Below the pieces are notes generated by a model, which was not told the origin of the DNA, did not search any database, and saw only the letters and a list, made by a program, of their open reading frames with translations. The position numbers and the translations under genes are program-made. A DNA stretch of 12,614 bases, from positions 1 to 12,614 of the forward strand of contig DJWZ01000125.1 in NCBI GenBank assembly GCA_002449535.1. The letters run 5' to 3'. Of this stretch, positions 1 to 6,313 are shown one piece after another (position 1 is the first letter of the stretch; the number at the start of each line of letters is the position of its first letter). The DNA comes from Prevotellaceae bacterium UBA7017. GTDB lineage: Bacteria; Bacteroidota; Bacteroidia; Bacteroidales; Bacteroidaceae.

Positions 1-228
1 TCCGTGCTTTGCCTTGCGGATGAGCAGCGAGTTGTTTCTGACCCGTGGTTTGTTGGCAACATAGTCGAAAGCAGCATTACGAAGCATCTGCAACTGCCCG
101 CTGGTCTTACTTCCACTTTCCAAGACCTGTGTGAACTCATCGTCCGGCAGGAACTGAATATTCGCCATTCGGTTGTTTTCGTCACGGGAGACAACCACAG
201 AACCGCTGATAAAAATACTCTTATCCAT
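1..228 (-). CDS. Unknown small protein, C-terminus cut by window edge
   Basis: An open frame of 76 codons runs leftward from an ATG at 228 off the left edge without a stop, so the protein is incomplete. It begins MDKSIFISGSVVVSRDE and ends in the window with LLIRKAKHG; it is soluble-looking, with no signal peptide or membrane segment. The start is well supported: GGAGGAAC lies 7-14 bases upstream and overlaps the TAG stop of the preceding gene (240-242), so the two genes are very likely co-transcribed and translationally coupled. I do not recognise the family. The partner gene looks like a small OB-fold protein, which hints at a nucleic-acid role, but that is only context. The rightward frame over the same bases is taken to be a shadow. 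Confidence 0.65.
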   Translation of the reverse strand, partial: MDKSIFISGSVVVSRDENNRMANIQFLPDDEFTQVLESGSKTSGQLQMLRNAAFDYVANKPRVRNNSLLIRKAKHG

Positions 229-239
229 AGCTGTTCCTC

Positions 240-524
240 CTACGCGTTAAGTTTAACCAGGTCATTACAAATCACATCTTGGTACAGAGCGCCGTTCACC
301 TCATGAACCGAGAATCGCAACACAGCAACCACAACGTCGCCCTCATAGTAGCGGGTCAAGGCAAGATTGCCAAAGAGAGTAGCGACTATTTCGTCGCCGA
401 ATTTCGAACCACCCAACATTTTCAGTCGGATTTCACACTTGGCCAGCTGGCCACCTTCTGCCTTCTGAGAGGCAACGTAGCTTGCATCTGTCTGCGAGAC
501 TACGTAATAGATGTCTGTCTTCAT
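240..524 (-). CDS. Small protein, possible OB-fold / SSB-like
   Basis: A 94-residue soluble protein beginning MKTDIYYVVSQTD. Residues about 38-92 have an alternating strand pattern (GDEIVATLFG, then GDVVVAVLRFSVHEVNG, then YQDVICNDLVKL). This resembles the beta-barrel core of small Bacteroidetes OB-fold proteins such as DUF3127 or SSB-like domains. The resemblance is by eye only, so the function is inferred, not shown. It is the first gene of a leftward unit: a Bacteroidetes-type promoter lies about 115 bases upstream, and the next gene starts 11 bases after its stop with a strong Shine-Dalgarno. The long leader carries a small GC-rich hairpin at 556-569, which folds better on the transcribed strand because one G-U pair would be an A-C mismatch on the other strand. 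Confidence 0.6.
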   Translation of the reverse strand: MKTDIYYVVSQTDASYVASQKAEGGQLAKCEIRLKMLGGSKFGDEIVATLFGNLALTRYYEGDVVVAVLRFSVHEVNGALYQDVICNDLVKLNA

Positions 525-636
525 CTTTCAAATCTTTTTTAATAAGTAAAAAGATGAGACGCGCGCCTCGATGTTCATCCCCATAAAAGTGCACAAGGAG
601 AAAAAACACCACAACCAGTATTTCTGATTGCAGGTG

Positions 637-663
637 CAAAAGTAAGGGAAAAAAAATTCCCAA
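637..663 (-). promoter_or_regulatory. Bacteroidetes-type promoter for the 524-to-1 unit
   Basis: On the minus strand TACTTTTG (644-637) matches the -7 consensus TAnnTTTG. The nearest TTG (663-661) is only 16 bases away instead of the usual 19-21, so the -33 element is weak. The promoter overlaps the terminator of the upstream unit. The predicted leader is about 105 bases. Confidence 0.45.
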
Positions 664-687
664 CCCAGGAAAAAATCGGGTTGGGAA
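649..687 (-). terminator. Rho-independent terminator of the 1809-to-726 unit
   Basis: A perfect 10-bp inverted repeat, TTCCCAACCC (657-666) with GGGTTGGGAA (678-687), has an 11-base loop. On the minus strand it is followed by eight T residues (656-649). It sits about 40 bases beyond the stop of the gene ending at 726 and is the right polarity to end that leftward transcript. Confidence 0.85.
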
Positions 688-725
688 CAGTTATTGGAAT
701 ATTGGAATTATTGTTGGAATTATTT

Positions 726-1253
726 TTAGGATTTAATACCTAATTTTAGCATCAAGAAGTCTGCTATCACATATTGTTGTTTATAATTTTCATTTATATC
801 TTTAAAAGCGTTCCAAGCAGAGGGTGTGCATTTAGCCATTTGGGGGACATCATTTGAAGCCTTGCTCAAGGATTCATAAGAAAGTTCACGTTTCGCATCA
901 TTTATGGAGACTTCAAGTTCTTTTATCTTTGTCTCGAATGCTTTCATCTGCGAAGGGTAATTACAGAATTGGTATAATACTCTATACACAGCCCACCACT
1001 GTTTTTTATTCTTGAATATGAACTCATCATTCTCATTCTTAGACTTAAGCAATTCGTCAATTGCTGCCTTTATATCCTTGTCTGATTTCGCGAGTGGCTT
1101 TTCCTTACCATTAATTATCTGTATCCCAATGCCACCATTCTCAACGTTGTTCACCTCGTATTCAACATTCTTCTCTATGACAAGGTCACCAGCAACGTTT
1201 ATACCACTCTTGCCTATTGCCTCAAGAGCTTTTTGTATATCTTCTTGGTTCAT
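726..1253 (-). CDS. Unknown protein B of a coupled pair (shared motif at N-terminus)
   Basis: A 175-residue soluble protein of unknown function, second gene of a two-gene unit. Residues 18-49 carry a motif (core INVAGD ... EVNNV ... GIGI ... NG) that matches the last 32 residues of the upstream protein at about 16 of 32 positions; the pattern is probably a short beta-rich module. Residues about 58-72 and 103-130 look helical, with the second a likely coiled coil, and the tail (about 145-172) is helical and aromatic. No enzyme motif was found. Its ATG lies one base after the upstream TAA (1257-1255), so translation is almost surely coupled. The shared motif suggests that the two proteins bind each other or the same ligand. 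The position beside a restriction system suggests a defence role, but this is inference only. Confidence 0.7.
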   Translation of the reverse strand: MNQEDIQKALEAIGKSGINVAGDLVIEKNVEYEVNNVENGGIGIQIINGKEKPLAKSDKDIKAAIDELLKSKNENDEFIFKNKKQWWAVYRVLYQFCNYPSQMKAFETKIKELEVSINDAKRELSYESLSKASNDVPQMAKCTPSAWNAFKDINENYKQQYVIADFLMLKLGIKS

Positions 1254-1254
1254 A

Positions 1255-1809
1255 TTAATTCAATCCGCTAGAAACGTTAATACCTGTAGCACCAGAAGCT
1301 ACATTGTTAACTTCATTGGTGACATGTTTATTTGCGATGTAATCACCAGCAATGTTTATTGATGGTTTATATTCTCGTCCTTCTATCCATGCATCAAGTT
1401 CTTCTTCTGCATCGCAACGGCCTACTTTGTACAGGATTTGTCTGATAACCTCTGTCTTGCTTTTTTCATGTTTGTATAGATTCATAGTTTCTTTTACAAG
1501 TTTTTTTACAAAGGCATCCTCCGTCTTTACAGCCCTTAAATCTGCATTCTCTTTTTCTAACTCTTGAATTCGTTTGTCACGAAGAGCAACCTCGTCATGA
1601 TATGAAACAAGTTCCCACCAACCATCAGGCTTGCCTGGTGAATGACGGAAATACTTTGGTGTCATCTGCAGACAATTACGTATTGTGGCTTTCTTGTCTT
1701 GACTTCCACTAAAGTCACCTATTTCGATAGCCAGCGGATATATGTATTGTAATTCAGCCCTACCTCCTAATAGTTGTAGACTTTTTATAATAGCTTCTTT
1801 CTGTGTCAT
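1255..1809 (-). CDS. Unknown protein A of a coupled pair: winged-helix-like, coiled coil, C-terminal motif
   Basis: A 184-residue protein with three visible parts. Residues 1-68 (MTQKEAIIKSLQLLGG ... ATIRNCLQ ... PDGWWEL) resemble the winged-helix domains of Mrr N-termini and HARE-HTH proteins, which suggests DNA binding. Residues about 73-125 are charged and heptad-like (RIQELEKENADLRAV), a likely coiled coil. Residues 151-182 hold the motif INIAGD ... EVNNV ... GATGINV, repeated in the next protein. The start is the first ATG after a good Bacteroidetes promoter, with a leader of only about 13 bases. No nuclease or other catalytic motif is seen, so it is not a full Mrr enzyme. It could be a DNA-binding sensor or regulator of the pair; the family is not recognised. 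Confidence 0.7.
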   Translation of the reverse strand: MTQKEAIIKSLQLLGGRAELQYIYPLAIEIGDFSGSQDKKATIRNCLQMTPKYFRHSPGKPDGWWELVSYHDEVALRDKRIQELEKENADLRAVKTEDAFVKKLVKETMNLYKHEKSKTEVIRQILYKVGRCDAEEELDAWIEGREYKPSINIAGDYIANKHVTNEVNNVASGATGINVSSGLN

Positions 1810-1827
1810 CTTCTATAATTTGAAGTG

Positions 1828-1858
1828 CAAAGTTAATATTTTTCACCATCACTTCCAA
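1828..1858 (-). promoter_or_regulatory. Promoter of the 1809-to-726 unit
   Basis: On the minus strand TTG (1858-1856), a 20-base spacer and TAACTTTG (1835-1828) match the Bacteroidetes consensus closely. Transcription should begin near 1822, giving a very short leader to the ATG at 1809. Confidence 0.7.
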
Positions 1859-1900
1859 ACATCTGATGGCAAACACCATCTGGCTCCATCATTTTTGATG
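1844..1900. promoter_or_regulatory. CCATC/GATGG repeats between divergent promoters, possible operator
   Basis: Between the two divergent promoters lie CACCATC (1844-1850), GATGG (1865-1869), CACCATC (1874-1880), CCATC (1886-1890) and GATG (1897-1900). GATGG and CCATC form a 5-bp inverted repeat with a 6-base loop (1865-1880). The clustering of one short word in both orientations fits an operator, possibly for the winged-helix-like protein next door, but the words are short and could occur by chance. Confidence 0.25.
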
Positions 1901-1927
1901 CTATTTAACAATTAATTCCTTAAAATG

Positions 1928-1958
1928 TTGGTAAATAACTAAAAATAAAGTACCTTTG
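1928..1958 (+). promoter_or_regulatory. Promoter of the 1967 gene
   Basis: TTG (1928-1930), a 20-base spacer and TACCTTTG (1951-1958) match the Bacteroidetes consensus. The ATG of the gene begins only nine bases after the -7 element, so the mRNA would be leaderless or nearly so. Confidence 0.7.
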
Positions 1959-1966
1959 CAATTGGA

Positions 1967-2416
1967 ATGGCTAAAAGAACACAAGAAGATTATTATAAGG
2001 AAAGTAAACGCATCAGAGCTGAGGTTTTACAAGAGGCTGATTTCCTGATAGGTAAACCGATGCGATTTACCATTACAAATGACATCACAATGGATGTGGA
2101 GATAACAAAGTCTGATTTGAAGACTATTGTAAGTAAGGCTTCACACGATAATAAATTCAATGCCATTAAGAATGCATTAGCAAAAGACATTCCATCTTTC
2201 TTACTCAAAAGTGAATATCTTGGATGGCGTACTATTAAAGATGGCAAACATAGTGAGAGTGCCTACTTTGCCTATTTTGATAGAACAATAGGTGTCAGAA
2301 CAATATTGGCTATGCGAAAAATGAAAAACGGGGGGCCCTACAAACCATATGCTATTATTGACCAATATGCTTTTGATGTAAATATCGGAGACTTAAAACA
2401 AGGAACTCCGCCTTGA
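1967..2416 (+). CDS. 149-aa protein resembling BECR-type (LPD3/PBECR) RNase domains
   Basis: A soluble 149-residue protein. Residues about 49-131 follow the general pattern of phage and mobile-element Barnase-EndoU-ColicinE5-RelE-like domains (LPD3/PBECR group): a histidine-containing helix (SHDNKFNAIKNALAKDIPSFL), then KSEYLG, then KHSESAYFAYFDR, then RTILAMRKM, then KPYAII. Members are thought to be endoribonucleases found in large polyvalent phage proteins or as stand-alone toxins. Candidate catalytic residues are H60, K94, H95 and Y127; none is proven. Both the family call and the toxin idea are inferences by eye. The gene is alone on its strand, nearly leaderless, and faces a convergent non-coding region with two copies of a 22-base repeat. 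The last bases of the gene form one arm of a hairpin there. No cognate antitoxin protein is adjacent on the same strand. Confidence 0.55.
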   Translation: MAKRTQEDYYKESKRIRAEVLQEADFLIGKPMRFTITNDITMDVEITKSDLKTIVSKASHDNKFNAIKNALAKDIPSFLLKSEYLGWRTIKDGKHSESAYFAYFDRTIGVRTILAMRKMKNGGPYKPYAIIDQYAFDVNIGDLKQGTPP

Positions 2417-2462
2417 GGGCCTTGCTTGCCGGACCAACCGGGGCTATCCTTCTAAGGCGGAG
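2406..2462 (-). terminator. 9-bp inverted repeat at the 3' end of the 1967 gene
   Basis: CTCCGCCTT (2406-2414) and AAGGCGGAG (2454-2462) are perfect inverted copies; the first includes the start of the TGA stop of the 1967 gene. The 39-base loop contains the first 22-base repeat. On the minus strand the second arm is followed by TTCCTTGTTTT, weakly terminator-like. On the plus strand no T-run follows, so it is not a typical rightward terminator. Confidence 0.4.
2424..2445. repeat. 22-base direct repeat, copy 1
   Basis: It begins GCTTGCCGG and ends CCGGGGCT, identical over 22 bases to 2488-2509, with 42 bases between the copies. Each copy contains CCGG-ACCAA-CCGG, a possible 4-bp hairpin. Its GC content is far higher than that of the surrounding AT-rich island. 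Confidence 0.9.
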
Positions 2463-2487
2463 GTGGGAGTGTCTACATCTTGCATTC

Positions 2488-2509
2488 GCTTGCCGGACCA
2501 ACCGGGGCT
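2488..2509. repeat. 22-base direct repeat, copy 2
   Basis: Exact second copy of the unit at 2424-2445. The flanking bases differ, so the repeat boundary is sharp. Two copies only, with no cas genes nearby, so it is not called a CRISPR array. Confidence 0.9.
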
Positions 2510-2546
2510 CCTGCCCTATGCGATACACTTTCTTATCTTTCTGCTG

Positions 2547-2578
2547 CAAAGGTAGAAAGTTTTTTTTAAACTTCCAAA
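2547..2578 (-). promoter_or_regulatory. Leftward promoter reading into the 22-base repeats
   Basis: On the minus strand TTTG (2578-2575), a 20-base spacer and TACCTTTG (2554-2547) match the consensus. The spacer holds a 6-bp inverted repeat, AAGTTT (2557-2562) and AAACTT (2568-2573), which could be a regulator site. No protein gene starts downstream on this strand in a sensible place, so a small RNA is the likely product. Confidence 0.6.
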
Positions 2579-2593
2579 TTTTTTTGCTATTTT

Positions 2594-4294
2594 TTATTTT
2601 TCTTCGTTCATTGGAAAATCTTCTGCAGCCATTGGGAATGCTAAATCTTCTTCGATGAAAGATTCATAATGTATGGATACTTTGTCTTTCTTAGTTTCAT
2701 CAAAATGACCTTTGTTGAGTTGTTGGCGGATGTTTTGAATAAAGTCTTGTGACCTATATGTTATGGCTTCAAAATAAGAGTTATTCTTCATATCGCCAAT
2801 AAATTCATCCGTTGTTTGCGCATCGGAACTAAGACTCAACATCTTGCTTTTTATCATCGTGATAATAGAAGCGACATTGAATATTAATTTTGTGTCCTCA
2901 TGAATATATGGTGCTACTAATGTTAGATATTTCTGACCGTTAACAGTATCATCAATATGACGAAAGAGGTTTACCGTTTCATTGTTGACTTGCTGATTCT
3001 TGGAACGAATCAAAGTAGCCTCTATAAGCCAATATCTATCTTTATTGAAAATCTCTATGTCTCCGACATTACCCGGTGCATGTGAATACGGAATACCTGC
3101 CTCATCACAAATGAAATTTGGTTTATATTCGAAAGTGTCTCCATAGTAGGTATAGACAAAAAGTGTTAGTAGGAACTCAAATTTTACTGGATCTTGTATG
3201 AACCAGAATGTATCTTTACCCTTTTTGTCTCCATTTGAAACCTTTATCAATGCCTGTTCTATAGAGTCGGGAGTTAATCCATAAGAACTTATGATGTTCG
3301 GTATTTTCTTATTATATTCTGCAGTAGAATGATCTACTTTTTCCCTATGGGAAAGAATCAAAGATTCTAGAGAATCATCAAAAGCCCCCAACTGTTCAAA
3401 ATATTCGTCTTCATCTTCCTTTGCGGATTCGGAAACAAAAAATTTTCTTGCTTTTAAAGCCTTATATAATGGCATGCGATTTTCATTTGGAGTAAGCATA
3501 AGAACTCCAGTATATTCCACAGTGACAAAACCCGTAAGTTGCAACACACGAAACACTGTGTTTCCATAATCTCTAAAAGCAGATTTCTGTTTTGCTGCTT
3601 TTGCGTGCTCGACATCTACCTGACTATATTTTCTCTTTACCAAAGCATAAGCCTTATCTGCATCATCGCCGACTTTATTCTTCTCCAGCAGGGATAAGAA
3701 TTCTTCTACATTTCCATCATCAGAAAATAGGCCCACCATCAACTGATTGTATGACAAACGATGCCCTTTTTTCTTCAATTCTATCATTGCATCTATGATA
3801 AACTCAAAGAAATTGAAGTCGTTTAAAACACGCCGATATGGTGATTTCCTCCAAAATCTCATACTTTGTAGAGCAAATGCCTCTGACAAAGTAATTTTAC
3901 CATTGACAAGAGCTTTGGCAACGGGAGAAAGAAGGAGCTTTTGCTCGTATTGAGCATATATAAATCCAAATTCTGATAAGGTTTTAAGGTATCGTGTAAA
4001 TGCAGCTTGATAACCTGTAGGATATCCCCATTCATTATTATGGCTGCAATTTTCGACAATCCATTTGCTAACAAGCTTTTTTGTAAGAATTTCATCACTT
4101 AAAGCATCTGCTGTTACAACTTCGTCAAGATACAACTGAGAATACACATCAAGTACTCCTTTATCATCCAAAACGACCCCTTCAAACTTGGCAAAGGTTT
4201 TTAGAATACCTTCGTAACGCTCAGGATTCCGTACTGCTACCTCAAGAGACATCTGTTTGAATAATCTTTTTCCGTGTCTTACGTTGTTTGCCAT
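2594..4294 (-). CDS. AlwI-family Type IIS restriction endonuclease
   Basis: A 566-residue enzyme that should cut DNA at a fixed distance from an asymmetric 5-6 bp site. The recognisable core lies at residues about 404-447: HAPGN, then GDIEI, then YWLIEATLIRSKNQQ, then a conserved FRHIDD. This is the signature of the AlwI/MlyI/PleI/N.BstNBI group. D412 and E425 (in IEAT) fit a PD-(D/E)xK-type metal site, with Q434/Q435 following as usual in the family. The N-terminal part (LEVAVRNPERYEGIL, residues 17-31) also matches the family's conserved start and probably contributes to site recognition. It is the last gene of the leftward methyltransferase-methyltransferase-endonuclease operon, five bases after the preceding stop. 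The site cannot be read from the sequence; family members recognise GGATC or GAGTC. No truncation is seen. Confidence 0.9.
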   Translation of the reverse strand: MANNVRHGKRLFKQMSLEVAVRNPERYEGILKTFAKFEGVVLDDKGVLDVYSQLYLDEVVTADALSDEILTKKLVSKWIVENCSHNNEWGYPTGYQAAFTRYLKTLSEFGFIYAQYEQKLLLSPVAKALVNGKITLSEAFALQSMRFWRKSPYRRVLNDFNFFEFIIDAMIELKKKGHRLSYNQLMVGLFSDDGNVEEFLSLLEKNKVGDDADKAYALVKRKYSQVDVEHAKAAKQKSAFRDYGNTVFRVLQLTGFVTVEYTGVLMLTPNENRMPLYKALKARKFFVSESAKEDEDEYFEQLGAFDDSLESLILSHREKVDHSTAEYNKKIPNIISSYGLTPDSIEQALIKVSNGDKKGKDTFWFIQDPVKFEFLLTLFVYTYYGDTFEYKPNFICDEAGIPYSHAPGNVGDIEIFNKDRYWLIEATLIRSKNQQVNNETVNLFRHIDDTVNGQKYLTLVAPYIHEDTKLIFNVASIITMIKSKMLSLSSDAQTTDEFIGDMKNNSYFEAITYRSQDFIQNIRQQLNKGHFDETKKDKVSIHYESFIEEDLAFPMAAEDFPMNEEK

Positions 4295-4299
4295 AGGAT

Positions 4300-5205
4300 T
4301 TAATAATTGGTTATCAGCACCTCGCTAAACTTCTTGATGCTGTTGTCATTAAAACTTATATAGTTGCTTTTTATCGAGTGACTATGATATTGTTTAGACC
4401 ATTCTAAGAATATATTATTTATACGACCACGGTAATGAGTGACATTAGATATGGCAAAGCAGACACCTCTTGCATTCAATTCATCAAGCAATGCCAACAA
4501 CTCTCTTTCCGTATCATCATTCCACAACTTATTGTATTCACTGAATGTAATTAGGTATGGGGGATCAAGATACACAAGGTCATCTTTTTCATAATCAATA
4601 CCTCCAAGGAATTGTTTATAATCTTCATTAAACCATTTTGTTTGTTTCTGTGAAAGCAATAGGAAATAATCAGATAATGCATTTTGTACATTTTGATTAA
4701 AATCGACGTTTCCTACAGGAAGATTAAATTGGCCTTTACCATTGAATCGGAGCATATGATTGAATCCATAGATTAAAAGCAGATATAGTTTCATCATATT
4801 TTGCTGACCTTTGGCAATAAAATCTGCTTTCATCTGCAAATAGCCTGCTTTATTATATCTTGCATAATAGGTCTTGGGATAGGCCTTTTTCATTGCTTGT
4901 GGAACAACATCACTACGTAATGATAACGAAAGTTTATATGAGTCAATGATATTATAGATTTCTTCCAAAAACTCTTGCTCTTTGCCTATATAACTCTGCA
5001 ACATCTGATGTAGGTTTATAACATAGCTATTGATATCGTTGAGAAGATAACTATTAGCTTCAACATTCATCATCACAGAGCCTCCACCGACAAAGGGTTC
5101 TATAAACCTGTTTATCGTTTGAGGAAAATGAGTGCGTATTTCACGTATCAATTTATATTTATCACCCACGTAGAATAGAGGCGAACGAGCTATTCCGTTT
5201 TTCAT
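4300..5205 (-). CDS. D12-class (Dam-like) adenine-N6 DNA methyltransferase, second of two
   Basis: A 301-residue methyltransferase that transfers a methyl group from S-adenosylmethionine to adenine N6. Motifs in order: motif X at the very N-terminus (RSPLFYVGDK, residues 7-16), motif I (EPFVGGGSV, 36-44) for cofactor binding, catalytic motif IV DPPY (214-217), and a conserved C-terminal NYISFN (281-286). The length and order match Dam-type D12 enzymes. Motif X begins at residue 7, so the ATG at 5205 must be the start even though this overlaps the end of the upstream methyltransferase by 44 bases. With two enzymes and an asymmetric site, each probably protects one strand of the endonuclease target; this is the usual Type IIS arrangement and is inferred here. 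Confidence 0.92.
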   Translation of the reverse strand: MKNGIARSPLFYVGDKYKLIREIRTHFPQTINRFIEPFVGGGSVMMNVEANSYLLNDINSYVINLHQMLQSYIGKEQEFLEEIYNIIDSYKLSLSLRSDVVPQAMKKAYPKTYYARYNKAGYLQMKADFIAKGQQNMMKLYLLLIYGFNHMLRFNGKGQFNLPVGNVDFNQNVQNALSDYFLLLSQKQTKWFNEDYKQFLGGIDYEKDDLVYLDPPYLITFSEYNKLWNDDTERELLALLDELNARGVCFAISNVTHYRGRINNIFLEWSKQYHSHSIKSNYISFNDNSIKKFSEVLITNY

Positions 5206-6229
5206 TGTCGACTTCGGTTATGAAAAGATATTCTCTATGGTCATCAAACTCTGTCTTTCCTGAGTTGAAGGCTTTGAACTCATGATTAAACACCTTTGTG
5301 GTACCACACTTCTGAAGTACATTTTCCAACTGTTCCAGCCTTATCTTATTTTCTGATGAACTGCTTTTCGAGTTGTAAGTATTGTTGTATGAAACCACCA
5401 AATAGCGTGTATCTATATGTGACACAAGGTCGGTAAAGGCGTTGAGGGCAGACGTGCGGCAATAGTCGCTCATGTTTTCCTCCTTGGGCTTTAAGGCCGT
5501 CCCGAACAACTTGGGCTTCTTCCACTGAACAAGGTTTTCATAAACATGATAGAAACGACTATATTGGCGCGAGTTATAAGGTGGATCGAGATAAGTGACA
5601 TCAACATGTATATTGCGTGCTAACTTATTAGAATCCTCTTGATGTATCTCCACACCTTCATAAGAACCAACATCTATCATGCGCATTTTGAAATCATGCT
5701 GTGCCGGAGTCTTATGGTGGTACGCATCAAAGTGTCCCATTGTGTTGGCATGTCGATCTATGCTATAGATGAGAGAGGCAAGCAAGACAGCATATTCCTT
5801 ATCTGTCAGCTCGCTCCGCATCCTTTGCAACTTGCCTCTGATATAGCCAACTAACTTCGCTGTGTCATGATAAAAGTATTTCCCACCAAAATTCTTTGAG
5901 AAATAGTTTTCACCTATCTTTTTAGGATTAACTGAATTAAAATCCTCTATGATATTCTCAACCTTCTTTTCATTCCATTCATCTGGTGAAAAGAAGGCAC
6001 GATACATAATGTTGTTGGAGTAAAGAAAATCATTTACTACAACATGATCATATTTCTTTAGGGCCCTATTTGCAACGACCCCAGTACCCGAGAAAATATC
6101 ACAGAAAGAGTGAACATCATGGGTATTATGGTCTATAAGGTCAAAAATCCAATCTATCAGTTTTGTCTTACAACCAATATAGCGTCGGCTCTCTAATGAG
6201 AACCGCCGTTCTGCGATGCTATTGTCCAT
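5162..6229 (-). CDS. Adenine-specific DNA methyltransferase, first of two
   Basis: A 355-residue adenine methyltransferase if started at ATG 6229. A TTG three codons upstream (6238) is also in frame but is less likely. Motifs: motif X-like RRYIGCKTKL (15-24), motif I DIFSGTGVVA (44-53), and motif IV DPPYNSRQYS (215-224), followed by a conserved FYHVYENLV. It belongs to the D12-related adenine-N6 group but is clearly a different subfamily from its neighbour. It starts the restriction operon, and its last 44 bases overlap the next methyltransferase. No clear consensus promoter is seen just upstream; the nearest leftward promoter is that of the structured RNA at 6314-6560, so read-through from it is possible. 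No controller (C) protein gene is found. Confidence 0.9.
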   Translation of the reverse strand: MDNSIAERRFSLESRRYIGCKTKLIDWIFDLIDHNTHDVHSFCDIFSGTGVVANRALKKYDHVVVNDFLYSNNIMYRAFFSPDEWNEKKVENIIEDFNSVNPKKIGENYFSKNFGGKYFYHDTAKLVGYIRGKLQRMRSELTDKEYAVLLASLIYSIDRHANTMGHFDAYHHKTPAQHDFKMRMIDVGSYEGVEIHQEDSNKLARNIHVDVTYLDPPYNSRQYSRFYHVYENLVQWKKPKLFGTALKPKEENMSDYCRTSALNAFTDLVSHIDTRYLVVSYNNTYNSKSSSSENKIRLEQLENVLQKCGTTKVFNHEFKAFNSGKTEFDDHREYLFITEVDNEKRNSSFASILRG

Positions 6230-6313
6230 AAACGCCAATATTTGTTTATGGCTTTCGCATGGCTTATCGACATTTAATTACAGATTTACCAACAACCCCA
6301 CATAAAGACACAG

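Larger units (their letters stand above)
2400..2541 (-). ncRNA. Candidate repeat-containing small RNA convergent with the 1967 gene
   Basis: A consensus promoter at 2578-2547 points leftward into a stretch without a credible protein gene. The predicted RNA of about 140 bases carries two identical 22-base repeats. It ends in a hairpin (CTCCGCCTT/AAGGCGGAG) followed by a mixed T-rich tract, which also covers the last 11 bases of the 1967 gene. It may be an antisense or antitoxin-like RNA, or a regulatory 3' element of the facing gene. Expression is not known; only promoter, repeats and hairpin are visible. Confidence 0.35.

Noticed and set aside
4..306. Rightward 100-aa open frame at the left edge
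   Set aside because: It is the shadow of two leftward genes with a strong ribosome site between them.
2330..2335. Run of six G in the RNase-like gene as a phase-variation switch
   Set aside because: The tract is short and part of the normal codons GGG GGG CCC; nothing else suggests slippage.
2424..2509. Possible two-repeat CRISPR mini-array
   Set aside because: There are only two 22-base repeats with one 42-base spacer and no cas genes or leader; the repeats fit better as parts of a small RNA.
2355..2549. 64-aa leftward open frame over the repeats
   Set aside because: Its ATG lies inside the -7 promoter element, there is no ribosome site, and the composition is arginine/leucine-rich without a natural domain.
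6230..6238. TTG start for the first methyltransferase
   Set aside because: An ATG three codons later is more probable and keeps all motifs; no ribosome site favours the TTG.
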